DNA of 64,000 bases from Deltaproteobacteria bacterium (GTDB lineage: Bacteria; Myxococcota_A; UBA9160; UBA6930). A model generated the notes under the pieces. It made no database searches and was not told the origin of the DNA. It saw only the letters and a program-made list of their open reading frames with translations. The position numbers and the translations under genes are program-made. The stretch covers positions 1 through 64,000 of the forward strand of contig VGRF01000008.1 of assembly GCA_016875395.1 (NCBI GenBank), written 5' to 3'. Positions 19,283 through 27,259 of the stretch are shown here, piece after piece; position 1 is the first letter of the stretch, and the number at the start of each line of letters is the position of its first letter.

Positions 19283-20419
19283 TTACTCGGCGATCACGCG
19301 GCGCAGCGGCTCGAGGTTCGCGAGAAAGGCCTGCGCGTCCGCGAGCTTCGGATGGTTGATCACCTCGAACTCGAGGTACGTCACCAGCTCCCCCAGTGCC
19401 GAGATCAGCGCGTCCTCGCCAGCGCCCGGAAGACGGGAGGCCCGCTCCGCCAACAGATCCGCGGCAATCGCGCCGGAATCCGCGTGGGCGAGATCGGCCA
19501 GCAGCGCGGGATAGCGCCCCGAGAGCTCCCGAAGCTGGCGCCCGATCCGCTCGTCGACCGCGCGGTCACCCTCGGCAGCGGCGATCGCGCTGCGCATCGT
19601 GTCGATCAGCTTCGCGAAGGCTTCGACTTTCGCGCGGATCGCGCCGTCGGCGTTTGCGACCGGCGTCTCGCTCAGCCGCATCAGCTTCAGTGCGCCGACG
19701 AGGCGCAGGAGCTGGACGCTGCGCGCGGCGCTTTCGGGGTCGAGTCGCAGCTCGGCCACGACGTCGCGGAACGATCGCCCCGTGCCCACCGCCGCGAAGA
19801 TCACACGCTCGCTGCCGGCGAGGTTCGGCCGCGCGACTGCGCTGGTTTGCGCGAGCTGAACGCGCGCGTCGTCGAGCACTGCAAGAAAGCGGCGCAGCTC
19901 AGCGCAGCGCTGCTGGCCCTCGACGATGAGGCGCGAGGTCTCGAGCGAAAGGCGGACTACGTTGTCGGGGCGAATCTCGCCGTCCCAGAACCACATGCGG
20001 CCCTCGGGCAGCGAGAACAAGGAGCGCACGATCTCCTCGACTTGGCTGCGCACACCGTTCCACAGCTCGCGCGGCGTGAGGATTCCGCGCTCGACGAGCA
20101 CGCGGCCGAAACGATCGCCGGGCTTGAACTCGCGCTCCGCTTCTTCGAGATCGGCCAGCTTGATCGCGCCGGTGCGCAGCAGGCACTCACCGAGTCGATC
20201 CACGGTCTGATTCGAGCTCGCGAAGACCACCTCGCCCGCTTCGAGGTAGACCTGCTTCTCCTGGTCGCGATAGCGAAACAGCGCGAGGCCCGAGCGCTTG
20301 CGCTCGTGGACCGCGGAGAGCAGGCCCGAAGCGGAGAGCACGGCGAGATCCGCCACCAGCGCGGGCGGCGTGGCGAGGGGAAGCGCTGCAGCGACGTCGA
20401 AGTGCGGTTGCGCGGCCAT
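19283..20419 (-). CDS. DUF4388 (PATAN-like) domain protein
   Basis: I place the start at the ATG at 20419 (378 residues), after GGGGGAAC. Residues about 15-135 resemble DUF4388: a segment that begins LSASGLLSAVHERKRSGLALF, then VYLEAGEVVFASSNQTVDRLGECLLRTG, then FGRVLVERGILTPRELW and a Trp/Phe-rich end. These domains occur in regulatory proteins of Myxococcota and relatives and are thought to take part in signalling. The remaining residues are mostly helical with no recognised domain. It diverges from a PilZ gene 109 bases away, so the two may work together in c-di-GMP or motility control; this is inference. Confidence 0.65.
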   Translation of the reverse strand: MAAQPHFDVAAALPLATPPALVADLAVLSASGLLSAVHERKRSGLALFRYRDQEKQVYLEAGEVVFASSNQTVDRLGECLLRTGAIKLADLEEAEREFKPGDRFGRVLVERGILTPRELWNGVRSQVEEIVRSLFSLPEGRMWFWDGEIRPDNVVRLSLETSRLIVEGQQRCAELRRFLAVLDDARVQLAQTSAVARPNLAGSERVIFAAVGTGRSFRDVVAELRLDPESAARSVQLLRLVGALKLMRLSETPVANADGAIRAKVEAFAKLIDTMRSAIAAAEGDRAVDERIGRQLRELSGRYPALLADLAHADSGAIAADLLAERASRLPGAGEDALISALGELVTYLEFEVINHPKLADAQAFLANLEPLRRVIAE

Positions 20420-20528
20420 GCGAGTTCCCCCGCTGGCGCTCTTCGTCGCGCGTGCGGGGACGCTTGAGGGCGCGCGCGGTTCAAGCCGCGCTTGCGTGCT
20501 CCCGATCCCATGAGCGAGAGGGGGAGCG

Positions 20529-20918
20529 ATGAGTGACACACAGCCCACGCGGCGCTTCGCGCGCGTCGATCTCGAGGCGCGCGTTCAGGTCACGAGCCTC
20601 GAGCCGCTGCGGGATCCGGCGACCGGTGTGCCCGTGTCTTGGGATACCGACGAGCTGTGCGCGACGCTCTCCGTCGGCGGCGCGTTCATCCCCACCGCCG
20701 ATCCTCCGCCGCCGGGCAACCGCCTGCTGCTGCAGATCCATCTCCCGAGCGGCGAGTCGATCGAGACGGTCGGTCGCGTTGCGTGGACGCGGTACCCGCT
20801 CGGCGAAGCGCACCAGCCTGGCGTGGGCGTGGAGTTCGTGACGCCGACCGGCGAAGCCCGCGGCGCCCTCGAGCGCTTGCTCGTCGCCGCGCAGAAAAAT
20901 CCACAGCCCGAGAGCTGA
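20529..20918 (+). CDS. PilZ domain protein
   Basis: A 129-residue protein with a single PilZ-like domain: the basic start RRFARVDLEARVQVTSLE carries the RxxxR-type c-di-GMP-binding stretch, followed by ATLSVGGAFI (D/N-x-S-x-x-G-like) and a C-terminal strand GVGVEFVTPTGEARGAL. PilZ proteins bind c-di-GMP and act on motility or secretion partners. The second motif has LSVGG where many have NxSxxG, so binding strength is uncertain. AGGGGGAGCG precedes the ATG. Confidence 0.75.
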   Translation: MSDTQPTRRFARVDLEARVQVTSLEPLRDPATGVPVSWDTDELCATLSVGGAFIPTADPPPPGNRLLLQIHLPSGESIETVGRVAWTRYPLGEAHQPGVGVEFVTPTGEARGALERLLVAAQKNPQPES

Positions 20919-20954
20919 CTCGCGCTCGACGTCGCGCGATATGCTGCGCGCCCG

Positions 20955-21260
20955 ATGGCCTCGCGACCCGGCAGCTACCGCATCCTCTCGCGCTCGAAGC
21001 GCGCCGTGGAAGACCAGCTCGCGCCGGAGCTCGCCGCGGTGCGCCGCGTCGAGCGCATTCTCGCCTCGCTGCTCGAGGAGTTCCGCAGCCCGGCCACGGT
21101 CGTGCGAGCGCGCTGCAGCTTCCAGGAGCCGCGCGAAGTGTTCCGGCTCGAAATCTCGAACCCCGAGCTCGGCTACCAGCGCACGACCCTGCTCGACCGC
21201 GACGTGCTCGACGAGCTGCTCGAACACCCCGCCGTGCGCGAGCGGCTCACGCTCCAGTGA
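20955..21260 (+). CDS. Small hypothetical protein
   Basis: The 101-residue protein starts MASRPGSYRILSRSKRAVE. It has no signal peptide or membrane segment. Charged helical stretches (residues about 15-45) precede a segment with strands around RARCSFQEPREVFRLEIS, and the end is LLDRDVLDELLEHPAVRERLTLQ. It follows the PilZ gene by 36 bases in the same direction, so co-transcription is likely. I do not recognise the family. Base composition matches neighbouring genes, which supports real coding. Confidence 0.6.
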   Translation: MASRPGSYRILSRSKRAVEDQLAPELAAVRRVERILASLLEEFRSPATVVRARCSFQEPREVFRLEISNPELGYQRTTLLDRDVLDELLEHPAVRERLTLQ

Positions 21261-21314
21261 CTGGCCCCAGCGCGGGTTGTTAGGTTCGACCCGCTCCTTC
21301 GAGCTTCGCTTCCT

Positions 21315-21400
21315 GCCCGAGTGGCGAAATGGCAGACGCGGGGGACTTAAAATCCCCTGGCCGCAAGGTCATGCAGGTTCGAGTCCTGCCTCGGGCACCA
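21315..21400 (+). tRNA. tRNA-Leu (anticodon UAA)
   Basis: An 86-base class II tRNA with acceptor GCCCGAG / CTCGGGC, discriminator A, encoded CCA, long variable arm and anticodon TAA in GACTTAAAATC. It reads the very rare codon UUA. A deletion scar starts only 26 bases after its 3' end. Confidence 0.97.
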
Positions 21401-21425
21401 CGCGCTTCGGCGGAGCCGCCGTTAC

Positions 21426-21612
21426 TCAAGCCCCCAGCGCTTGCGCGAACTGCGCCAGCTCGTGCGCCAACTCCTCGTGCGTGAGGCCGTGCGGGGGCTG
21501 GGCGGCGGAGGCGGCCGCGTGGCCGAGGCTGGCGAGCAAGAACGTGCGCGGCTCGAGCTCCGCTGCTGCGACGCCCGCCGCGACCAGCGCCGAGCGCGCC
21601 TCGCGGCGGCGC
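21426..21612 (-). pseudogene. 3' remnant of a TetR-like regulator gene
   Basis: On the minus strand about 60 codons end at a TGA (21428-21426). The product reads AELEPRTFLLASLGHAAASA, then QPPHGLTHEELAHELAQ, which looks like the C-terminal helices of a TetR-family regulator. The overlapping plus-strand reading is Arg/Gly-rich and unlike any acyltransferase N-terminus. The part encoding the DNA-binding domain is absent: the frame runs into the antisense of the acyltransferase gene near 21612. The junction is approximate and the TetR call is by resemblance only. Confidence 0.45.
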
Positions 21613-22958
21613 CGCGCACGCAGATCTACGAGCTGGGGCCCCTGCGCACCGAGCTCGGCGGCGTCGACTTCGAGCGCGTGAAGGCGTTCATCGCCTCGGT
21701 GCTGCACCGCATCCCGCGCTACCGGCAGAAGCTCGCGTGGATCCCGATCGAGCAGCGGCCGGTGTGGGTCGACGACGCGGCGTTCGATCTCAACTACCAC
21801 GTGCGTCACACGGCGCTGCCGAAGCCGGGCAGCGAGGAGCAGCTGAAGAGCCTCGCGGGCCGCGTGATGGCGCAGCACCTCGATCGCGAGCGCCCGCTCT
21901 GGGAGCTGTGGGTGATCGATGGCCTCGAAGGCGACCGCTTCGCGATCATCAGCAAGATCCACCACTGCATGATTGACGGCATGTCGGGCGTCGATCTGAG
22001 CCAGATCCTGCAGTCCCCTGACAAGTCCGCGACCGAGATCGGCGAAGCGCCGCGCTTCCATCCGCGCCCGGCGCCGACGAGCGGGGAGCTGCTCACCGAC
22101 GCCGTGACGTGGCGGCTGCAGACGCCGCTGCGCGCGCTGAAGGGCCTGCGCGAGCTGCAGCGCGAGACGGACGATCTGCGCAGCGAAGTCGAGGCGCGCA
22201 TTCAGGCGATTCGCGCGATGTACGGCGAGGGCATGGAGAAAGTCTCCGAAACGCCGATCAACGGCGAGAACAGCCCGCACCGCCGCTTCGACTTCTGGCG
22301 CCAGCCGCTCGCCGACGTGAAGACGCTGCGCAAAGCGCTCGGCGCGACGGTGAACGACACGGTGCTCACGATCGTCACCGGCGCGTTTCGCGACTACCTC
22401 GCGCGCCGCGGCTGCGATCCCAACGAGCTCGACTTCCGCATCCAAACTCCCGTCTCGATGCGCAGCGAGGAGGAGAAGGGCAAGCTCGGCAACCGCATCT
22501 CGGCGTGGACGGTGCCGCTCCCGCTCGACGAGAGCGATCCGCGCAAGCAACTCGAGCGCATCCGCGCGACGACGCAGGAGCTGAAGGACTCGCGCCAAGC
22601 GCTCGCGGTCGAGACGATGATGAGCGTGATGGACGCGATGCCGACGCAGCTGCTCTCGCTCGCGTCGCGCCAGGCGCAGGGCACGGTGAACTCGATCGTG
22701 ACGAACGTGCCCGGCCCGCAGTTCCCGCTCTACTTGTTAGGAGCCGAGCTGCACGGCATGTACCCGCAGGTGCCGCTCATGCTCGGCGTCGGCATCGGCA
22801 TCGCGCTGATCTCCTACAACGGCGGCCTGTGCTGGGGCTTCAACGCCGACGCCGTGAAGGTCCCGGACCTCGGCGACTTCGTGCGCGCGATCCAGGCCTC
22901 CGCGCAGCGGGTCGCGGATGCGTGCGAGGTGAAGCTGCAGGCGGAAGCGGCGGCGTGA
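21441..22958 (+). CDS. WS/DGAT-type O-acyltransferase, 5' end probably lost
   Basis: This family joins acyl-CoA to fatty alcohols or diacylglycerol, making wax esters or triacylglycerol. The catalytic motif HHCMIDG is at residues 174-180, after VWVDDAAFDLNYHVRHTALP and RPLWELWVIDGLEG; the C-terminal part has SIVTNVPGPQFPLY. Family-like sequence starts only at about residue 60 (QIYELGPLRTELGG, near 21618). The conserved beginning (Ser-Pro-Leu-Asp-Ala-type block and the following strand) is missing, and the first 60 codons overlap a tetR remnant on the other strand. The TTG at 21441 is simply the longest start. The catalytic His is kept, but activity is doubtful. Confidence 0.75.
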   Translation: MRELRQLVRQLLVREAVRGLGGGGGRVAEAGEQERARLELRCCDARRDQRRARLAAAPRTQIYELGPLRTELGGVDFERVKAFIASVLHRIPRYRQKLAWIPIEQRPVWVDDAAFDLNYHVRHTALPKPGSEEQLKSLAGRVMAQHLDRERPLWELWVIDGLEGDRFAIISKIHHCMIDGMSGVDLSQILQSPDKSATEIGEAPRFHPRPAPTSGELLTDAVTWRLQTPLRALKGLRELQRETDDLRSEVEARIQAIRAMYGEGMEKVSETPINGENSPHRRFDFWRQPLADVKTLRKALGATVNDTVLTIVTGAFRDYLARRGCDPNELDFRIQTPVSMRSEEEKGKLGNRISAWTVPLPLDESDPRKQLERIRATTQELKDSRQALAVETMMSVMDAMPTQLLSLASRQAQGTVNSIVTNVPGPQFPLYLLGAELHGMYPQVPLMLGVGIGIALISYNGGLCWGFNADAVKVPDLGDFVRAIQASAQRVADACEVKLQAEAAA

Positions 22959-23021
22959 GGGCCGCCACTAGTCCCTGATCCCGCGCTGCGTCATCTTGCC
23001 CATCACTTCGGAGGAATCGCC

Positions 23022-23549
23022 GTGACCACGATGTCCCCGCGCATCGTCCTCGATCCCACCAGCGAGCGCGCTCCCGCGCAGCGCCAGCGCCTGCCGCGCC
23101 TTGCGACACTGGACGGTGTCACGATCGGGCTGCTGGACATCTCGAAGCCACGCGGCGACCTGTTCCTGAACCGCCTCGAAGAGCGCCTCACGCACGCCGG
23201 CGCGCGCGTGAAGCGATACAAGAAGCCGACCTTCACGAAGCCCGCACCCGTGGATCTGCGCCACCAGATCGCGAGCGAGTGCGGCGCGGTGATCGAGGCA
23301 CTGGCCGATTGAGGCAGCTGCACGTCGTGCAGTGTGCACGACATCAGCGATCTGGAGCTGCGTGGCCTCCCCGGCGTGTTCGTCGCCACGGTCGAGTTCG
23401 AGGACGGCGCGATCGCGCAGGCGAAGGCGCTCGGCGCCGACACCGCCGCGGTCTACACCGAGCACCCGATCCAGGACCGGACCGACGCGGAGATGCTCGC
23501 GATCGCCGATCGCGCGTACGAGGCGGTGGTGAAGCAGCTCACGCGCTAG
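23022..23549 (+). CDS. UGSC-family selenoprotein (in-frame TGA read as Sec)
   Basis: Two frames, 23022-23312 and 23334-23549, are in the same phase and separated only by a TGA at 23310-23312. Read through, they give one 175-residue protein with the motif U97-G-S-C100-T-S-C103-S-V-H-D, the hallmark of the UGSC family, whose members carry either Cys or selenocysteine at the first position. Conserved-looking sequence continues on both sides: VTIGLLDISKPRGDLFL before, and DLELRGLPGVFVATVEFEDG after. The GTG start at 23022 follows GGAGGA by six bases; an ATG lies three codons later. The biochemical role of this family is not known to me. The motif suggests redox chemistry. Confidence 0.85.
23310..23342 (+). 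promoter_or_regulatory. Sec codon UGA with bacterial SECIS-like hairpin
   Basis: The UGA (23310-23312) is followed after 11 bases by a perfect 7-bp stem GTCGTGC (23324-23330) / GCACGAC (23336-23342) with loop AGUGU. The loop has G at its second position and lies about 18 bases after the UGA. Bacterial SECIS elements recognised by SelB are hairpins right after the UGA with a G among the first two loop bases, so both features fit. Confidence 0.75.
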
Positions 23550-23666
23550 CAAGCGGCGCTTCGCCGCGCGCAGCGAGGCGGAGCCGAGCGAAGATCGGAA
23601 AGTGGCCTCGGTGTCGCTGGACCCTCGAAGTGCGGTGATCGCGTACCTCGAGCCGCACTCCTGGGA

Positions 23667-23702
23667 GAAACGGGACCCCTCCCGTTTCGCTTGCTAACAA
23701 GC
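23667..23702 (+). terminator. Twin hairpins between the UGSC gene and asd
   Basis: GAAACGGGA (23667-23675) pairs perfectly with TCCCGTTTC (23680-23688) across a CCCC loop. A second stem GCTTG / CAAGC (23689-23702) with loop CTAA follows at once. No U-tract is present. In the 259-base gap after the selenoprotein gene these hairpins are the only structure I see; a termination role is tentative. Confidence 0.35.
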
Positions 23703-23808
23703 CGCAGCGCCCCTGCTTCGCCTTGGTCGGCTGCACCGCCGGGCGAGCGTGCCGGGCGCCGCGTCGTCCGGTCGAGGCGGTGCGTGTCGCTTTCGCAATG
23801 AGGTCGTG

Positions 23809-24840
23809 ATGTCCCTTCGAGCCGTTCCTGCAAGGCCTGTCGTCGCCGTGGTTGGAGCCACGGGCGCGGTCGGCGCCGAATTCATGGATTGCCTGCTCTC
23901 GCGCAGGTTCCCGATGAGCGAGCTGCGCCTGCTCGCGTCGGCGCGCTCGGCGGGCAAGCGCATGCGCTTCGGAGATCGCGAGCTCACGGTCGCCGAGCTA
24001 AACGAGGCGAGCCTCACGGGCGTGGACATCGGCCTCTTCTCCGCGGGCAGCGGCATCTCGAAGAAGTTCGCGCCGATCGCGGTGCGCGCGGGCGCGGTGG
24101 TCGTCGACAACTCGTCGGCGTTCCGCATGGATCCCGGCGTTCCGCTCGTCATTCCCGAGATCAACGCCGCCGAGATCCCGAAGCACCGCGGCGTGATCGC
24201 GAACCCGAACTGCTCCGCGATCATCTCGATCACGCCGCTCTGGCCGATCCACCAGCGCAACCGCATCCAGCGCATCACGCTCGCGACTTATCAGGCCGCC
24301 TCGGGCGCCGGCGCCGCGGCGATGGAGGAGCTGCGCGAGGCGACGCGCGCGTACCTCGACGGCAAGCCCTTCGAGAACAAAGTGTTGCCGCACCCGTACG
24401 CGTTCAACCTGTTCAACCACAACACGAAGGTCGATCCCGTCACCGGCTACAACGACGAGGAGACCAAGGTCATCCAGGAGACGAAGAAGATCTTCGGCGA
24501 CCCGAGCATCCGAATCTCGGCGACGTGCGTGCGCGTGCCGGTGCTGCGCGCGCACTCGGTGGCGATTCACTTCGAGTGCGAGCGGCCGATCACGCCGGAC
24601 GAAGTGCGCGAGATCGTGGCGAAGGCGCCGGGCGTGAAGGTCGTGGACGACCGCGAGCGCAACTACTTCCCCATGCCCAAGGACGCGACCGGCCAGGGCG
24701 ACGTGCTGATCGGGCGCATCCGTCAGGACGTGAGCGATCCGTCGGGCCGCTCGATCGCGTGCTTCACGGCCGGGGATCAGTTGCTGAAGGGCGCCGCGCT
24801 GAACGCCGTCCAGATCGCGGAGAAGCTGCTGCCCGCGTGA
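23809..24840 (+). CDS. asd: Aspartate-semialdehyde dehydrogenase
   Basis: The enzyme reduces aspartyl phosphate to aspartate semialdehyde with NADPH, the branch point to lysine/diaminopimelate, threonine and methionine. The 343-residue product starts at ATG 23809 after TGAGG; a longer frame exists but is not protein-like. It has the nucleotide motif GATGAVG at 16-22, the catalytic Cys135 in NPNCSA and YQAASGAGAAAMEEL further on. NHNTKVDPVTGYNDEETK marks the longer homology group. It stands alone here, with no other pathway gene beside it. Confidence 0.95.
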   Translation: MSLRAVPARPVVAVVGATGAVGAEFMDCLLSRRFPMSELRLLASARSAGKRMRFGDRELTVAELNEASLTGVDIGLFSAGSGISKKFAPIAVRAGAVVVDNSSAFRMDPGVPLVIPEINAAEIPKHRGVIANPNCSAIISITPLWPIHQRNRIQRITLATYQAASGAGAAAMEELREATRAYLDGKPFENKVLPHPYAFNLFNHNTKVDPVTGYNDEETKVIQETKKIFGDPSIRISATCVRVPVLRAHSVAIHFECERPITPDEVREIVAKAPGVKVVDDRERNYFPMPKDATGQGDVLIGRIRQDVSDPSGRSIACFTAGDQLLKGAALNAVQIAEKLLPA

Positions 24841-24937
24841 TCGGCAAACAGCGCGCGCCATGCAGTGGCCCGAGGTCGCGCGGAACTGAGTCGACTCCTG
24901 GCCGAGGGCGCGCGCAGTCGCTTAGCGTCGCGCGCCT

Positions 24938-25843
24938 ATGACGCGCCCCATCGCCTTCTCCGGCAACACGCTCGATCGCGACGAACAACACCGCAGAGAC
25001 GCGACCTACCTCGCGACGTCGCTGCAAGAAGACAAGACGCGCATCCTCCCGGTGTGGAAGCTCGCGCCGCTCGTGCGCGAGGGCGAGGAGAAGCGGCTCG
25101 CCTGGGCGACGCCCGCGATCCTCGACGGGCATACCGGCCCCGAGCCCGTGTTCCTCGGCGTCGCGGATGGGCGCGCGCACTTCGCCGTCGACATCTCGGC
25201 GCACGGCGAGCCGCTCAAGGAGTTCGGCTGGGAAGGCGCGGCGTCGTTCCCCGATCTGCGCGCGACCGTGGGCCTGCTCCCGCCCGGCGACGGCGGCATC
25301 GCGGCGCAGGCGCGCCACATCGTCGATTGGCACTCGCGCCACGGCTTCTGCCCAGGCTGCGGCGAGAAGACGCGCCCCAAAGACGGCGGCTGGGCGCGCA
25401 TCTGCACCGCCTGCAGCAGCGAGCATTTCCCGCGTACCGATCCGGTCGTGATCATGCTCGTGGTCGACGGCGACCGCTGCTTGTTAGGGCGCCAACCGGG
25501 CTGGCCGAAGCCGATGGTCTCCGCGCTGGCGGGCTTCGTCGAAGCGGGTGAGACGCTCGAAGAAGCCGTGCGCCGCGAAGTGCGCGAAGAGGCCGGCATC
25601 CAAGTCGGCGCGATCCGCTACGTCGCCTCGCAGCCGTGGCCGTTCCCGGCGTCGCTGATGATCGGCTGCCAGGCCGAAGCCGTCTCGCGCCGCATCCAGA
25701 TCGATGCGAACGAGCTCGAGAGCGCGGACTGGTTCACGAAGGACGAGGTGAAGGCCGCGCTCACCGCGCCGACGCAGCGCCTCGGTGTGCCGCCGCCGAT
25801 CGCGATCGCGCATCACTTGATCAAGGCGTGGGTGGCGGAGTAA
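24938..25843 (+). CDS. nudC: NADH pyrophosphatase / RNA decapping hydrolase NudC
   Basis: NudC cleaves NADH to NMNH and AMP and removes NAD caps from RNA. The 301-residue product has a zinc ribbon with Cys138, Cys141, Cys156 and Cys159, the Nudix box starting GFVEAGETLEEAVRREV at 199 and running to about 221 (GX5EX7REUXEEXGU), and the family signature SQPWPFP after it. The N-terminal domain is the usual variable region. It follows asd by 97 bases in the same direction. Confidence 0.92.
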   Translation: MTRPIAFSGNTLDRDEQHRRDATYLATSLQEDKTRILPVWKLAPLVREGEEKRLAWATPAILDGHTGPEPVFLGVADGRAHFAVDISAHGEPLKEFGWEGAASFPDLRATVGLLPPGDGGIAAQARHIVDWHSRHGFCPGCGEKTRPKDGGWARICTACSSEHFPRTDPVVIMLVVDGDRCLLGRQPGWPKPMVSALAGFVEAGETLEEAVRREVREEAGIQVGAIRYVASQPWPFPASLMIGCQAEAVSRRIQIDANELESADWFTKDEVKAALTAPTQRLGVPPPIAIAHHLIKAWVAE

Positions 25844-25856
25844 CAACAGCGCGCGC

Positions 25857-27248
25857 CTAACGAGCTTCCGCCTCCGCCACGAGCCGCTGCAGCGTGGCGA
25901 TCGCCGCGGGTGCAGATGCGGCGATGCGCTGGGCAGCGTCCAGCATCGCCGCGTCGGGAGCTGCGGGCGGTAGCCCGAACAGGTTGAGCCGCGAACGCAG
26001 GAGCCACGCCGAAAGCCCGGCGTCTTGCGACCAGCGCGAGTCGTTGAGCGCGTTCGCGAGAGTCACGCGGAGGTAGTCCATGTCCGTGTTTGGGTGCGGC
26101 ACCACGGTGCACAGCTCGTTCTTGAGCGCCTCGTCCGAGTAAGCCGCCTCGACGTGCGCGATGAAGGCTGCGCTGAACACCTGCTGGCATGCGCGCACGG
26201 TCTGCAGCGTGATGCGATCCCCCGCGAAGACCGGCGCGACCGGGCGCTTCTCGAGCGCGTCCGCGGAGCAGTCGACGTAGAGCGCGTCCGGCCTTGCAGG
26301 CGCCGTTCCGTTCGCGAGCACGATCTCGTTTGCGTCGATGCGCTTCACGCGCCCGAGCCGAATCACGCGGCGAATTCGGCGCAGCTGCTCCGCCTCCGCC
26401 GCGGTCACCGTCGCGCAGCGGTACATCGTGGGCTTCACGCGCTCGTCGAGGCGCAGCAGCACGCCGGTCGCGTTCGAGCGCGCGAACACGTCGTCGATCG
26501 AAGCGGCGCCCGCGATCGCCTCCATCTGCTTCGCGCCGAACTGCATGCTGCGGCCGAAGAACTCGGCGGGCTGGATGCTCGCGCGATCGAGAATCCAGGA
26601 GTCGCGCGGCACGATCCACGCGATCTCGTCCGCGTCGACGCCATTCGCGAGCAGCCACAGGCACGCGTCCATGCCCGTCTTGCCCGCGCCCACCACGACG
26701 TAGCCGCCCGCGGGCCGCTCGCAGCGCGGCAGCTCGTTCAGCGGGACGCGGCGCACGCCGGCCGCGACAGCGTACTCCGGCGCGCGCACCGACGGCACTT
26801 TGACGCGCATGTACGTCGCATCGACGACATTCTTCGCGCGCACGCGGTGCGTGCGGCCCGATGGAATCGAGCGGAAGCGCCCGTCGCCGAGCCACTCGCA
26901 GCGCGGGAAGTACTGCACGCGGCCCGAGGGCAAGAACTGGCGCTGCATCACGTGATCGAAGTAGGCGAGCACCTCGGCGCCAGAAGCCAGCTCGTAGAGA
27001 CCAGCGTTCCAACCGACGCGATCCTTGACGTCGCCGCCAAGCGCCTTCGAGTTCACGCCGTAGAACGCGGACGGCTGGTGCAAGCGCACGTACGGGTAGG
27101 CGTCGTTCCAGTGGCCGCCCGGGCGATGATGCTTGTCGATCATCACGACGGTCGCGCCCGTCTCTGTCAGCAGCGTGTCGACGAACGCCATCCCCATCGC
27201 GCCGGCGCCGACTACCGCGTAGTCCGCGCTCACGGTCTCGCTGCTCAT
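25857..27248 (-). CDS. FAD/NAD(P)-binding oxidoreductase (flavin monooxygenase-like)
   Basis: The 463-residue product has two Rossmann motifs. VVGAGAMGMAF near residue 12 is for FAD, followed by DKHHRPGGHWNDAYPYVRLH. VVGAGKTGMDACLW near residue 180 is for NAD(P)H. This two-site layout is that of flavin-containing and Baeyer-Villiger-type monooxygenases, but the short monooxygenase fingerprint is not obvious, so a more general oxidoreductase is possible. It starts at ATG 27248, 11 bases after the stop of the acyl-CoA dehydrogenase gene, so it likely belongs to that operon and acts on the same lipid or steroid-like substrate; the substrate is inferred. Confidence 0.75.
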   Translation of the reverse strand: MSSETVSADYAVVGAGAMGMAFVDTLLTETGATVVMIDKHHRPGGHWNDAYPYVRLHQPSAFYGVNSKALGGDVKDRVGWNAGLYELASGAEVLAYFDHVMQRQFLPSGRVQYFPRCEWLGDGRFRSIPSGRTHRVRAKNVVDATYMRVKVPSVRAPEYAVAAGVRRVPLNELPRCERPAGGYVVVGAGKTGMDACLWLLANGVDADEIAWIVPRDSWILDRASIQPAEFFGRSMQFGAKQMEAIAGAASIDDVFARSNATGVLLRLDERVKPTMYRCATVTAAEAEQLRRIRRVIRLGRVKRIDANEIVLANGTAPARPDALYVDCSADALEKRPVAPVFAGDRITLQTVRACQQVFSAAFIAHVEAAYSDEALKNELCTVVPHPNTDMDYLRVTLANALNDSRWSQDAGLSAWLLRSRLNLFGLPPAAPDAAMLDAAQRIAASAPAAIATLQRLVAEAEAR

Positions 27249-27259
27249 CGCCGCTCCCC

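Noticed and set aside
21640-22598. Upstream continuation of the minus-strand frame that contains the tetR remnant
   Set aside because: Beyond about 21612 the sequence is clearly the antisense of WS/DGAT codons and loses all resemblance to a regulator, so only the 3' part is real.
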